Assembly: GCF_900099925.1 (NCBI RefSeq)
Contig: NZ_FNDE01000001.1
Location: 62,001-126,000, forward strand
Length of the DNA: 64,000 bases
Source of the DNA: Aneurinibacillus thermoaerophilus
Lineage (GTDB): Bacteria; Bacillota; Bacilli; Aneurinibacillales; Aneurinibacillaceae
Direction: 5' to 3'
The notes below the pieces were generated by a model. That model was not told the DNA's origin, searched no databases, and worked only from the letters and a program-made list of their open reading frames with translations. This document shows positions 1-8,714 of the stretch, one piece after another; the first letter of the stretch is position 1, and every line of letters begins with the position of its first letter. Made by a program: the position numbers and the translations under genes.

Positions 1-796
1 TGTTGAACCGACTGACAAGATGGCGTTAGCTCGCAGTATGAAACTCGTTCACAAGCATAATGTACCTTGGTATGTGCTGGGCAGAGGCTCAAATATGCTT
101 GTGCGGGACCGAGGAATCCGCGGCGTTGTCTTTAAACTGGCTGATGGATTTAATCACCTCGCTTTTAATGGGGAAGAGATAGAGGTGGGTGCTGGCTATT
201 CGTTTATTCGATTAGCTGTCATGGCCGGGAAAGAGGGATTAACCGGGCTTGAATTTGCCGGTGGCATTCCCGGTACGGTGGGCGGCGCCATTTATATGAA
301 TGCAGGCGCACACAATTCTGACGTTTCACGCATTCTTAAATCGGCTGAAGTGTTGCTCGAAACAGGGGAATTGGTGATTTTTTCCGCCGACGAACTCGGG
401 TTTAGTTACCGCACGTCCATCTTGCAGAAGAGGCGGGGCATTGTTGTAAGCGCGGTGTTTAAGCTGGCTTACGGCGACCGTAAAGAGATCGCCCGTCATA
501 TGGCAGCATATAAAGATAGAAGACGCCAGACACAGCCGTTGTCGCTGCCGTGCGCGGGAAGCGTGTTTCGTAATCCGCCAGGCGACCACGCCGGACGTTT
601 AATTGAAAGCGCGGGACTTAAGGGGCTTCGGGTCGGCGGTGCACAAATTTCGGAGAAGCACGCCAATTTCATCGTAAATCGAGGGAACGCGACGGCCCAG
701 GATGTCCTCGACCTGATGGAACAAGTAATAAAAATCGTAAATGAACGGTATAATATTAAACTTGTTCCGGAAGTATTGGTGGTGGGCGAGGGGTAA
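1..796 (+). CDS. murB: UDP-N-acetylenolpyruvoylglucosamine reductase, 5' end missing
   Basis: Reduces UDP-GlcNAc-enolpyruvate to UDP-MurNAc with NADPH and FAD, the second committed step of peptidoglycan precursor synthesis in the cytosol. The frame is open from base 2 (VEPTDK precedes the first Met at base 20), so the gene starts left of the window; 264 residues are visible of about 300 expected. FAD-binding landmarks are RGSNMLV near the start and GGIPGTVGGAIYMNAG in the middle; SCAGSVFRNP-type active-site sequence (here PCAGSVFRNPPG) and the C-terminal HANFIVN motif follow. It ends 14 bases before murA, so the two wall-precursor enzymes are probably co-transcribed. Identity is secure; only the N-terminus is unknown. 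Confidence 0.96.
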   Translation, partial: VEPTDKMALARSMKLVHKHNVPWYVLGRGSNMLVRDRGIRGVVFKLADGFNHLAFNGEEIEVGAGYSFIRLAVMAGKEGLTGLEFAGGIPGTVGGAIYMNAGAHNSDVSRILKSAEVLLETGELVIFSADELGFSYRTSILQKRRGIVVSAVFKLAYGDRKEIARHMAAYKDRRRQTQPLSLPCAGSVFRNPPGDHAGRLIESAGLKGLRVGGAQISEKHANFIVNRGNATAQDVLDLMEQVIKIVNERYNIKLVPEVLVVGEG

Positions 797-810
797 ACGG
801 AGGTGAAATC

Positions 811-2064
811 TTGGAGTCATTCGTAATAGAGGGGGGAACCCCTCTTTCAGGAGAATTGCGCATTCAAGGCGCAAAGAATGCGGCACTTCCGATTCTTGCG
901 GCTACCGTGCTGACCGGAGGTTCCTACACCATCTACGATGTACCCCGTCTCTCTGATATTGATGTAATGCTTAAGATTTTGACAAAACTTGGTGCCGTAT
1001 GCAGTCATACAGGAACGACTGTTCACGTAGATACGACGAATCTTTCTTCTTCGTTTGTTCCACAAGATCTAATGGGGCAGATGCGTTCTTCTATCTTTTT
1101 AATGGGGCCGCTTTTGGCGAGATTCGGGCAAGTGACGCTTTCACGTCCGGGCGGCTGTGCTATCGGGGAGAGGCGCATCAATCTTCATCTTAAAGGATTG
1201 AAAGCTCTCGGAGCCACAATTACGACTCAAGACGGATTGATTCATTGTACAGCTAATAAGCTCAAAGGTAGCGTCATCTTTCTTGATTATCCGAGTGTCG
1301 GAGCTACGGAGAACATTATGATGGGAGCGGTGTTGGCAAAAGGGGAGACCATTCTTTCCAATGCAGCGCGTGAACCGGAAATTATCGATTTGCAAAATTT
1401 CCTTAACCGTTTGGGCGCGCGCGTACGCGGCGCTGGAACGGATCGGATTATCATCGAAGGGGTCTCCCGACTTCATGCCACAGATTATCAGGTGATTCCC
1501 GATCGGATTGTAACCGGGACGATGATGCTGGCGGCGGCTATTACACGCGGAAGCATTACTTTGCGAAACGTCAACCCAATGCATCTTGTGTCTTTGTTAG
1601 ATGTTGTCAAACAAAGCGGTGTTGAAATCACATATGGGCATGATATAATTACGGTAAAGGCCAGCAGATCATTTCGCGCCATTGATCGAATTATGACGGC
1701 ACCCTATCCTGGATTTCCAACCGACATGCAATCTCAGATGATGGCGTTTCTTTCACTGGCACGAGGATGCAGTATCATTAAAGAGACGGTGTTTGACGGG
1801 AGATTCCGGCATGTGAATGAATTATGTCGGTTGGGTGCTGATATTTACGTGGATTTGAATACGGCTTTTATTCGTGGTGTGCCGCGTTTATCGGGCGCGG
1901 TAGTAGAAGCAACTGATTTGCGAGCCGGTGCGGCGCTGATTATTGCCGGGCTCGCTGCGGAAGGAGAAACGAGAGTGACGCAATCCTATCATATTGATCG
2001 CGGTTATGATAGGATTGAAGACCAGCTTGTGAGTCTGGGGGCTCGTATTCGGCGGGTTCAGTGA
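811..2064 (+). CDS. murA: UDP-N-acetylglucosamine 1-carboxyvinyltransferase
   Basis: Transfers enolpyruvate from PEP to UDP-GlcNAc, the first committed step of peptidoglycan synthesis and the fosfomycin target. The 417-residue length fits the family. K22-N23 in the KNAALP segment binds substrate, Cys116 in RPGGCAIGERR is the fosfomycin-reactive residue, and PGFPTDMQSQ holds the catalytic Asp. The start is TTG at 811, chosen because GGAGGTGA lies at 799-806. In Bacillus subtilis murA genes are not in this cluster, so finding it between murB and divIB puts the two consecutive pathway enzymes in one unit. A hairpin follows the gene and may lower read-through into divIB. Confidence 0.97.
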   Translation: MESFVIEGGTPLSGELRIQGAKNAALPILAATVLTGGSYTIYDVPRLSDIDVMLKILTKLGAVCSHTGTTVHVDTTNLSSSFVPQDLMGQMRSSIFLMGPLLARFGQVTLSRPGGCAIGERRINLHLKGLKALGATITTQDGLIHCTANKLKGSVIFLDYPSVGATENIMMGAVLAKGETILSNAAREPEIIDLQNFLNRLGARVRGAGTDRIIIEGVSRLHATDYQVIPDRIVTGTMMLAAAITRGSITLRNVNPMHLVSLLDVVKQSGVEITYGHDIITVKASRSFRAIDRIMTAPYPGFPTDMQSQMMAFLSLARGCSIIKETVFDGRFRHVNELCRLGADIYVDLNTAFIRGVPRLSGAVVEATDLRAGAALIIAGLAAEGETRVTQSYHIDRGYDRIEDQLVSLGARIRRVQ

Positions 2065-2099
2065 AGCGGCACTTTCAACAAGCATATTTTGTGCATGTG

Positions 2100-2127
2100 A
2101 AGCGGCATATGGGAGTATGCCGCTTTT
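2100..2127 (+). terminator. Hairpin between murA and divIB
   Basis: A perfect 10-bp stem, AAGCGGCATA (2100-2109) with TATGCCGCTT (2116-2125), has a 6-base loop and ends in a run of only four T. It looks like a weak or partial intrinsic terminator inside the wall and division cluster. Confidence 0.55.
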
Positions 2128-2162
2128 GTAAGTTTACAGGTTTAAAAGCGGAGGAATACGGA

Positions 2163-2936
2163 ATGGCGAATATAGAAAAAATCCCGCGTTTACGGAAGGA
2201 AAACCGGAAGAAAAGGACGAACCGCCAATTGCTTATACTGCTGTTGCTATTTTTTCTCGTGTTACTCCTCGTTCTTTTTTTTCAATCCTCTATCAGCCGG
2301 GTACAGGATATTTCCGTAACCGGAGCCCAACTTGTGTCTCCGGGAGAAGTGATCAAACAATCTCACCTTCATTTTGATATGCAGTATTTGCTGGTGAATA
2401 AAGAGAAAGTAGCCACCTCTATCGTATCAGCGATTCCTGCGATTGAAAGCGTAGAAGTGCGTAAAACGTTTCCTGGGAAAATTGAACTGGTGGTTAAAGA
2501 ACGCCCACGTGTGGCGTTTTTGATGAATAACCGCGGCGAACTTTATCCGGTAACAAACAAAGGCGTTGTCTTGCGACAGTATCCGTCGAGCGACGAAATG
2601 GTGGACAAGCCGATTATCCGGTTGTGGAAGACAGAGCAGCTGTTGCCTGAATTTGCGGAGCAACTCGACAAGTTAGATCCAGGAATTCGTCGACAAATTT
2701 CGGAGATTAGGCATGAACCTACGAAAAATAATCCAGATCGTCTCATTCTTTTTATGAAAGACGGTTTTGAGGTTCATACCGTAATCCAGGATTTTGCGGA
2801 TAATATGGCATGGTACCCTTCATTTGTACAGAGCTTGAAGCGGGAAGGAAAGACGGAAGGGATTATTAATTTATCAGAGGTGAAGTGGTTTGAACCGTAT
2901 AAGCAGCAACAAACAAACGGTAATAAACAACCTTAA
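2163..2936 (+). CDS. divIB: Cell division protein DivIB/FtsQ
   Basis: Bitopic membrane protein of the divisome that works with DivIC and FtsL in septal wall synthesis. The 257 residues show a basic cytoplasmic N-terminus (LRKENRKKRTNRQ), one membrane segment at about residues 20-40, then a POTRA/FtsQ region (ISRVQDISVTGAQLVSPGEV, IPAIESVEVRKTFPGKIELVVKERP) and the beta domain. I start it at ATG 2163 because GGAGGAA sits at 2150-2156; the frame stays open upstream to about 2061 but that part overlaps the murA end and the hairpin. Its 3' end overlaps the next gene by 47 bases. Sequence in the beta domain is diverse in this family, so naming rests on layout, POTRA pattern and context. Confidence 0.9.
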   Translation: MANIEKIPRLRKENRKKRTNRQLLILLLLFFLVLLLVLFFQSSISRVQDISVTGAQLVSPGEVIKQSHLHFDMQYLLVNKEKVATSIVSAIPAIESVEVRKTFPGKIELVVKERPRVAFLMNNRGELYPVTNKGVVLRQYPSSDEMVDKPIIRLWKTEQLLPEFAEQLDKLDPGIRRQISEIRHEPTKNNPDRLILFMKDGFEVHTVIQDFADNMAWYPSFVQSLKREGKTEGIINLSEVKWFEPYKQQQTNGNKQP

Positions 2937-3657
2937 GATTCGTAGAATCCACGTATACTTAGCGCTTGTGTTCCTCGTATTTGGATTTATTGTTGCTTAT
3001 TCGGTGCAGTTGACCATGGAAGGTGCAAGCAATGTTCCTGCTTCAAGCGATAGTGAGTGGGAGAAAAAAGTTAAGCTAAATGAAAAGCTTATCCAGGAAA
3101 AAGAAACGAACGAGGAACTGGAAAAAAGATTGCAAAAGTTGCGGCTGGAAGTGAATCAAAAAGAAAAGGAACTGTCGGAAAGACAGGCAGTTTCTCGACA
3201 GGTATTGAATGAATTGGAACAAATGCGAATGAAGGCGGGATTGATACCGGTTGTCGGATCGGGGGTGACGGTCACACTTGAAGACAGTAAATCGGCCCGC
3301 AGCTTTAATAATGTTGCCGACGGGATTGTGCACGATCAGAATATTCGGGATGTGGTCAACGAATTATTTGCTGCTGGTGCGGAAGGTATCGCCATCAATG
3401 ATCAACGTTTGGTGGGCGGTTCAAGCGTCCGCTGTGTCGGGCCGACAGTGATTGTCAATGATACAAAACTTGCGCCTCCGTTTGTGATTAAGGCGATTGG
3501 TGACAAGGAAACTCTTCTTTCAGCTCTAAAATTGCCCGGTGGGGTCATTGACATGCTGAAGCAACGTACGATTGAAATTACCATCAACAGTTCAGACAAA
3601 ATTGAACTGCCGGCCTATGTCGGTGAAACGCAAGCGAAGGCGTCGACAGAAGCCTAA
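2890..3657 (+). CDS. ylxW: DUF881 membrane-anchored coiled-coil protein, first copy
   Basis: Member of the DUF881 family found in Bacillales division clusters; exact role unknown. The 255 residues hold one N-terminal membrane segment (about residues 22-42), a long charged coiled coil (about 55-115, rich in KEKELSERQ-type heptads), then the conserved DUF881 domain with GSGVTVTLEDS, AAGAEGIAINDQRL and PPFVIKAIGD. The TTG start at 2890 lies inside divIB and is preceded by AGAGGTGA at 2876-2883, so translational coupling is likely. It is paralogous to the following gene, which carries the same three motifs. Being next to sbp and ftsA suggests a role at the membrane in division, but this is inference. 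Confidence 0.85.
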   Translation: MNRISSNKQTVINNLKIRRIHVYLALVFLVFGFIVAYSVQLTMEGASNVPASSDSEWEKKVKLNEKLIQEKETNEELEKRLQKLRLEVNQKEKELSERQAVSRQVLNELEQMRMKAGLIPVVGSGVTVTLEDSKSARSFNNVADGIVHDQNIRDVVNELFAAGAEGIAINDQRLVGGSSVRCVGPTVIVNDTKLAPPFVIKAIGDKETLLSALKLPGGVIDMLKQRTIEITINSSDKIELPAYVGETQAKASTEA

Positions 3658-3762
3658 AGCATCAAGGGAATGATAGTTTGACATCACTTTTTCCCTTATA
3701 ACGTCGATGAATGTTAGTATCTTAAGGTGTATTTAATAGGAGCGGTAAGGAAGCGATGAAAA

Positions 3763-4494
3763 ATGAAAAATAATCGACAGGTCCCATTCATAATTACAGT
3801 AATAAGTATTATTATTGGGTTCATGCTAGCGCTCCAATTTCGCTCAAATCAGATGATTTTTGCAACGGAACGCCAAGACTTGTTTCAACTGCGTCAGAAT
3901 GTACAAAAAGAAATGGAGCGTCACCAGAAGCTATTAAATGACATTTCCAAGTATGAAAAACTGTTGAGAGAATATGAAACGTCGATGAATGAAGGCGGGG
4001 GGCTTTCTGTCATTCAGGAAGAGTTTGCCCGCATTAAAAGAGAGAATGGTTTTTCCGATGTGACGGGACCTGGCGTGATTATTACGATTGAAGATAATCC
4101 TGTCGCCCCAGGAATGAACAAGCTTCAATCTCCAGTTATTGACCAAGATTTAACCGATTTGACAAGCCTGTTATTCGCGAACGGTGCCAAAGCGATCGCC
4201 ATTAACGGGAATCGGTTGATCGTGAGCAGTTCCATTCGTACCGTCGGTGAAGGCATTCAGGTAGATACAAAGCCAATTGAGATGCCTTATATTATAAAGG
4301 CAATCGGAGAACCACAGAGCTTGGAAGCTGCGCTGCGCCTTCCCGGTTCGGACCGTGAATCAATGGAAGCCTGGTTTCAATTTTTAAATAAAAAGTTTAT
4401 CATTCAAAAATCGGAAAGCGTGACGGTTCCCGCGTATCAAGGAACTGTAAGAGTAAAATATATGAAGCCTATGGAACAAAAAGGAGCGTCGTAA
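3763..4494 (+). CDS. ylxX: DUF881 membrane-anchored coiled-coil protein, second copy
   Basis: Second DUF881 protein, 243 residues: membrane segment at about 8-26, coiled coil at about 38-75, then the DUF881 domain with GPGVIITIEDN, ANGAKAIAINGNRL and MPYIIKAIGEP. These match the motifs of the upstream paralogue in order and spacing, pointing to an old tandem duplication. The start at ATG 3763 lies seven bases after another ATG (3756) that opens a five-codon frame ending at 3773 and is closer to the AAGG at 3747-3750; this could reduce initiation at the real start. Sbp follows after four bases. Function is unknown; context argues for the division machinery. Confidence 0.87.
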   Translation: MKNNRQVPFIITVISIIIGFMLALQFRSNQMIFATERQDLFQLRQNVQKEMERHQKLLNDISKYEKLLREYETSMNEGGGLSVIQEEFARIKRENGFSDVTGPGVIITIEDNPVAPGMNKLQSPVIDQDLTDLTSLLFANGAKAIAINGNRLIVSSSIRTVGEGIQVDTKPIEMPYIIKAIGEPQSLEAALRLPGSDRESMEAWFQFLNKKFIIQKSESVTVPAYQGTVRVKYMKPMEQKGAS

Positions 4495-4498
4495 GCGA

Positions 4499-4861
4499 AT
4501 GTGGTTACCAATTCTCGGTTTAGTCATTGGTGTGATTCTCGGGCTATCATTTCAATTCCGGGTACCGGAGGAATACAGCAGCTATTTGTCCATCGCAGTG
4601 CTGGCCGCCCTTGACACCATTTTTGGAGGCTTGCGCGCATATTTGCAGAATTCCTTTGACATTAAAGTATTTATGTCGGGCTTTTTCTTTAATACGTTAC
4701 TGGCGGCCGGGCTTGCTTTTCTTGGCGTGTATATGGGGATCGATTTGTATTTAGCGGCCATTTTTGCTTTTGGCGTTCGCCTGTTTAACAATATTGCTGT
4801 GATCCGCCGTATACTCATCGGGCGCTGGTTCAGGGAAAAAGAGGAGAAAACGCTCCCTTAA
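4499..4861 (+). CDS. sbp: Small basic family membrane protein (DUF1290)
   Basis: A 120-residue integral membrane protein with about three to four hydrophobic segments (LPILGLVIGVILGLS at the start, then YLSIAVLAALDTIFGGLRA, FMSGFFFNTLLAAGLAFLG, and LAAIFAFGVRLFNNIAVIR) and a basic tail. This matches the small basic protein encoded just before ftsA in Bacillales; no biochemical role is established. AAGGAGCG at about 4480-4487 precedes the ATG, and only four bases separate it from the DUF881 gene. A gap of 131 bases to ftsA holds a possible sigma-H promoter. Confidence 0.9.
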   Translation: MWLPILGLVIGVILGLSFQFRVPEEYSSYLSIAVLAALDTIFGGLRAYLQNSFDIKVFMSGFFFNTLLAAGLAFLGVYMGIDLYLAAIFAFGVRLFNNIAVIRRILIGRWFREKEEKTLP

Positions 4862-4894
4862 CGCATATTTTTTATAAATTTTCGCGTTGAAAAA

Positions 4895-4922
4895 AGAGGG
4901 GAAATACTGCGCGATGTGGAAG
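4895..4922 (+). promoter_or_regulatory. Possible sigma-H-type promoter before ftsA
   Basis: AGAGGGGAA (4895-4903) resembles the sigma-H -35 pattern RnAGGAwww at seven of nine positions, and GTGGAAG (4916-4922) resembles RnnGAAT at six of seven, 12 bases apart as expected. B. subtilis ftsAZ is known to have a sigma-H promoter. The match is imperfect and would need a mapped transcript start. Confidence 0.35.
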
Positions 4923-4992
4923 TAAATACAGTACATCATTTTTATTGCTACGCTAGACACTACCAAAAATAAAAATAGAGGAGGTGCCAAAT

Positions 4993-6267
4993 TTGAACAG
5001 CAGTGAATATATTGTCAGCTTAGATATTGGTACATCCAAAGTCAGAGTAATCATTGGAGAAATTAACAGCGGAACCATTAATATTATTGGGGTTGGAACG
5101 GCGGATTCGCATGGAATAAAAAAAGGTGCCATTGTAGATATTGACGAGACTGTGCAATCGATTCGGGAAGCCGTAGAAAAAGCGGAGCGTATGGTCGATT
5201 TGCCGATCCGTCATGTTGTGGTCGGTATTTCAGGCAACCATATTCAGTTGCAGCCGAGCCACGGAGTGGTTGCTGTGTCCAGCGAGAACAGAGAGATTAC
5301 GGACGAAGATATTGAACGTGTAATGAAGGCGGCGCAGGTGATAGCCGTTCCCCCGGAACGCGAAATTATCGATGTGGTTCCTATTCAATATATTGTTGAC
5401 GGCCTTGGAGAAATCAGCGACCCAAGAGGTATGATGGGCGTACGCCTCGAGATGGAAGGTACGATCATTACAGGAGCAAAGACTGTCATACATAACCTCG
5501 TACGCTGCGTAGAACGGGCGGGATTATCCATCGCCGGAATGTACCTTATGCCGCTTGCATCCAGTGAGATTGCGTTGACGAAGGATGAAAAAAATTTAGG
5601 GGTAGTGCTTGTGGATATCGGCGCCGGTTCTACGACAGTGTCAGTATTTGAGTCAGGAACGCTGAACGCTTTTTCCGTGTTGCCAATCGGTGGCGATTAT
5701 ATTACAAACGATATTGCGATCGGATTCAGGACGACAACAGAAGAAGCGAAGCAAATTCAATTAAACAGCGGGTGCGCGCTTATCGAAGAAGCGAGTGAGG
5801 ACGAGCGCTTTCTTGTGAAGCGGATAGGGAGCGATGTGGAGAAGGAATATACCCAGTTAGAATTGGCTAATGTGATTGAACCTCGTGCTGCGGAAATTTT
5901 TAATTTGGTAGAAGACGAATTATATCTTATGGGTTATGATACAAGCATACCGAATGGTTTCGTATTGACCGGGGGAGTGGCCAATATTCCGGGTTTGTTA
6001 GAGTTGGCGCGTTATGAGCTACAGGCCCCTGTGCGGATTGCGATTCCGGATTACATAGGTGTGCGTGATCCATCCTATACAACGGGAGTGGGGCTGATCA
6101 AATACGCGTCCAAATACTATATGAATCAGATGCCTCAGCAACCGGAAGTGAAACAGCCTCAGCCGAAAAGCAAAAAAACGAATAATGCACTGAAAACTTC
6201 AAAAGAGCTGAAGGAACATGGGGGAGTTTTCAAGAAGGTTAAGGAATGGTTTAGTGAATTTATTTAG
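4993..6267 (+). CDS. ftsA: Cell division protein FtsA
   Basis: Actin-like ATPase that tethers FtsZ filaments to the membrane. The 424 residues open with the phosphate-1 motif SLDIGTSKVRVIIGE, continue through the SHS2 subdomain 1C (IKKGAIVDIDETV, VVGISGNHI), the phosphate-2 motif VDIGAGSTTVSVF and the adenosine motif LTGGVANIPGLLEL, and end after a Pro/Gln/Lys-rich linker in the amphipathic membrane helix FKKVKEWFSEFI. I place the start at TTG 4993, eight bases after the strong AGGAGG at 4979-4984; the GTG at 4984 overlaps that site. It is followed 36 bases later by ftsZ, its partner. Confidence 0.97.
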   Translation: MNSSEYIVSLDIGTSKVRVIIGEINSGTINIIGVGTADSHGIKKGAIVDIDETVQSIREAVEKAERMVDLPIRHVVVGISGNHIQLQPSHGVVAVSSENREITDEDIERVMKAAQVIAVPPEREIIDVVPIQYIVDGLGEISDPRGMMGVRLEMEGTIITGAKTVIHNLVRCVERAGLSIAGMYLMPLASSEIALTKDEKNLGVVLVDIGAGSTTVSVFESGTLNAFSVLPIGGDYITNDIAIGFRTTTEEAKQIQLNSGCALIEEASEDERFLVKRIGSDVEKEYTQLELANVIEPRAAEIFNLVEDELYLMGYDTSIPNGFVLTGGVANIPGLLELARYELQAPVRIAIPDYIGVRDPSYTTGVGLIKYASKYYMNQMPQQPEVKQPQPKSKKTNNALKTSKELKEHGGVFKKVKEWFSEFI

Positions 6268-6303
6268 AACTGTGTGCATGATAAGTGAGGGGGACTTTTA
6301 TAC

Positions 6304-7491
6304 ATGTTAGAATTCGACTTGGAAATGGATACGCTAGCGCAGATAAAGGTCATCGGTGTTGGCGGCGGTGGGAGCAATGCGGTAAACCGGATGATCGAAA
6401 GCGGGATTCAGGGCGTTGAATTCATCGCAGTCAATACTGATTACCAAGCGCTTAATCTGTCAAAGGCGCAGCATAAGCTGCAAATTGGCGCCAAGTTAAC
6501 GCGCGGGCTTGGCGCTGGAGCCAATCCGGAAGTTGGAAAGAAGGCGGCGGAAGAAAGCCGTGAACAAATCGAACAGGCGCTACGGGGAGCCGATCTTGTT
6601 TTCGTGACTGCCGGAATGGGTGGTGGGACGGGAACAGGAGCTGCTCCAGTCATCGCGGAAATCGCAAAAGAAATCGGAGCACTTACAGTAGGCGTTGTAA
6701 CCCGTCCATTTACATTTGAAGGTCGTAAACGCGCCGTGCAAGCAGAGCAGGGGATTATCGGACTAAAAGACAAGGTTGACACGCTTATTGTCATTCCAAA
6801 CGATCGGCTGCTAGAAATTGTTGATAAAAATACTCCAATGCTTGAAGCGTTTCGTGAGGCGGATAACGTGCTTCGCCAGGGTGTGCAAGGCATTTCCGAC
6901 TTGATTGCCGTACCGGGATTAATTAATCTTGACTTTGCTGATGTGAAGACGATTATGACGGAGCGGGGCTCTGCACTTATGGGGATTGGGATTGCTACGG
7001 GAGAAAATCGGGCGGCCGAAGCGGCGAAAAAAGCGATTTGTAGTCCGTTGCTTGAGACATCGATTGACGGCGCGCGCGGCGTGCTAATGAATATTACTGG
7101 TGGTACGAATTTGAGTCTATATGAAGTAAATGAAGCGGCCGATATTGTTGCTTCTGCTGCTGATTCGGAAGTAAACATGATTTTTGGTGCTGTAATTAAC
7201 GAGAACCTGAAAGACGAGATCGTCGTGACAGTCATTGCGACCGGATTTGAAGAGTCACAACAACAAATGGCGCGCCGACCACAAATAGATGCAGGTCGCG
7301 ATAAGGCGCTAAGCGTGCAGAACTTGCGACCGCTGCGTCGTACAAATCAGGCTGAGCCGGAGCGAGACAGCGAAGAGCCACAAATTCTGTCCCGTCCAGA
7401 GCCGCGTCAAGCTCCATCATACAGCGGAATGGACAATCTTGACATTCCGACATTCCTGCGCAATCGCAGACGCAAAAATAAAGAAAGATAG
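6304..7491 (+). CDS. ftsZ: Cell division GTPase FtsZ
   Basis: Tubulin homologue that polymerises with GTP into the Z ring at mid-cell. At 395 residues it has family length. Visible are [15 protein letters not shown] near the N-terminus, the tubulin signature GGGTGTG at 106-112, the T7-loop region [11 protein letters not shown], and a variable Gln/Arg/Glu-rich linker leading to the conserved C-terminal peptide DIPTFLRNR, which binds FtsA and SepF; SepF is encoded about 6 kb downstream. GAGGGGG precedes the ATG at 6304. A strong hairpin right after the stop ends the division transcript before the sporulation genes. Confidence 0.99.
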   Translation: MLEFDLEMDTLAQIKVIGVGGGGSNAVNRMIESGIQGVEFIAVNTDYQALNLSKAQHKLQIGAKLTRGLGAGANPEVGKKAAEESREQIEQALRGADLVFVTAGMGGGTGTGAAPVIAEIAKEIGALTVGVVTRPFTFEGRKRAVQAEQGIIGLKDKVDTLIVIPNDRLLEIVDKNTPMLEAFREADNVLRQGVQGISDLIAVPGLINLDFADVKTIMTERGSALMGIGIATGENRAAEAAKKAICSPLLETSIDGARGVLMNITGGTNLSLYEVNEAADIVASAADSEVNMIFGAVINENLKDEIVVTVIATGFEESQQQMARRPQIDAGRDKALSVQNLRPLRRTNQAEPERDSEEPQILSRPEPRQAPSYSGMDNLDIPTFLRNRRRKNKER

Positions 7492-7501
7492 CTGGAATAG
7501 C

Positions 7502-7538
7502 AAAAGCCTTGAGTGAAATGCAATCACTCAAGGCTTTT
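7502..7538 (+). terminator. Terminator after ftsZ
   Basis: Perfect 15-bp stem, AAAAGCCTTGAGTGA (7502-7516) with its complement (7524-7538), 7-base loop, closing T run of four. It separates the division cluster from spoIIGA and could work in both directions. Confidence 0.85.
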
Positions 7539-7651
7539 GGCTTGAAAAATGGGAATAACTTATCTTTATTATAGAACATACATTTTCAAAAAGCGAGTGC
7601 GGCATATTCATGATTTACTTTTCCTCTTTTTCCCTTTATTATGTCATATCC

Positions 7652-7729
7652 TGTCTAAAATTCCTCTCATATTTTGTCTTAATTTTTCATACGATTTAAG
7701 GACAATGCCATCTTTTTCTATGTGATAAT
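7652..7729 (+). promoter_or_regulatory. Possible spoIIG promoter region with Spo0A-like boxes
   Basis: Upstream of spoIIGA lie TGTCTAA (7652-7658) and TTGTCTTAA (7674-7682), each close to the Spo0A box TTGTCGAA and about two helical turns apart. GATAAT at 7724-7729 could be a -10 element; no good -35 stands 17 bases upstream. The B. subtilis spoIIG promoter is a Spo0A-activated sigma-A promoter with abnormal spacing, so this arrangement is plausible but weakly supported. Confidence 0.35.
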
Positions 7730-7768
7730 AAGAACACGAGAAAATGGGAGAGGAGGTTCAGAACGAAT

Positions 7769-8695
7769 GTGACGGTGTATGCCGACATGGTATTTGTTAT
7801 CAATATGGTTATTGATTATATGTTGTTGTTTTTAACCGGTCATATTTGTCGTCAGCCTCTTCGAAAACGCAGGTTGTTACTCGCTTCCGCCGTTGGCGCC
7901 GCGTATACGGTTTTTTTGTTTTTTCCGCCCTTATCCTTCGCGTTTACTTTTCTTGCGAAATTTATTTTTTCTTGCATTATGATTTTGCTTGCGTTCCGCT
8001 GGACGAGAATATGGACTACGCTTCGTCTTCTTGGTGCCTTTTACGCTGTTTCCTTTTTTATCGGCGGTGGGCTCATGGCTACCCACACTATGCTGGAATC
8101 CAAGAGTGAAGTCGTAAATGGGATCGTATTGACGCATACAGGCTCTGCTGGAACGAATCCGACATTTCTATTTATTGCTTTTGGTTTTCCAATTTTTTGG
8201 TGGTGTACACGTCACGGGTATTATAGCGTGAAAGCCAACCGGCAGGTTGATGTGCAGCACGTCTGTCTTGAAGTGGATGTGTTTGGTCACACGATTCGCT
8301 GCCGCGGCTTTATTGATACAGGCAACCAATTGCATGATCCGTTGTCACGCATCCCCGTCACTATTATGGAAGCCGAATTGTGGAAAGAGGTATTGCCGGA
8401 TGGAATTTTGCGGCAGATATATTGTGAAGAAATAGATATTGCAAGCGCCGTGCCTGACGGAGAGGAAAAGTGGTTAGAAAGAATGAGATTTATCCCGTAC
8501 TGTACGGTATCCAGCAAAGCAAGTTTTCTTATTGCTATTCGTCCGGACGAAGTGCGGGTATATGCGGGTAACAAAACATATCGTTTACGCCGGATGTTGA
8601 TTGGTTTGCGAGCTTCCCCGTTATCTGCGGATGGAAGCTATCAGGCGGTAGTACATCCAAAAGCGACGGCAGAAAAGGATGAGCTCGCTTCCTAA
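7769..8695 (+). CDS. spoIIGA: Sporulation sigma-E processing aspartic protease SpoIIGA
   Basis: Membrane-embedded aspartic protease that removes the pro-sequence of sigma-E in the mother cell when triggered by SpoIIR from the forespore. The 308 residues comprise about five N-terminal membrane segments (residues 1-145) and a cytoplasmic protease domain in which [10 protein letters not shown] carries the catalytic Asp at 183, the same number as in B. subtilis. The C-terminal region [21 protein letters not shown] is also conserved. Start is GTG 7769 after GAGAGGAGGT at 7748-7757; GTG 7775 is an alternative. Its substrate gene sigE follows after 19 bases, as in other spore formers. Confidence 0.96.
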   Translation: MTVYADMVFVINMVIDYMLLFLTGHICRQPLRKRRLLLASAVGAAYTVFLFFPPLSFAFTFLAKFIFSCIMILLAFRWTRIWTTLRLLGAFYAVSFFIGGGLMATHTMLESKSEVVNGIVLTHTGSAGTNPTFLFIAFGFPIFWWCTRHGYYSVKANRQVDVQHVCLEVDVFGHTIRCRGFIDTGNQLHDPLSRIPVTIMEAELWKEVLPDGILRQIYCEEIDIASAVPDGEEKWLERMRFIPYCTVSSKASFLIAIRPDEVRVYAGNKTYRLRRMLIGLRASPLSADGSYQAVVHPKATAEKDELAS

Positions 8696-8714
8696 CGATA
8701 AAAGGAGGGATACA

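Noticed and set aside
3678-3702. TTGACA with TATAAC upstream of the second DUF881 gene
   Set aside because: Only 13 bases separate the two boxes and no other -10 is found at 16-18 bases, so it was not called a promoter.
6441-7235. 264-codon open frame opposite ftsZ
   Set aside because: Lies wholly antisense to ftsZ, is Ser/Ala/Pro-rich in a way expected from the reverse of its codons, and has no start signal or family resemblance.
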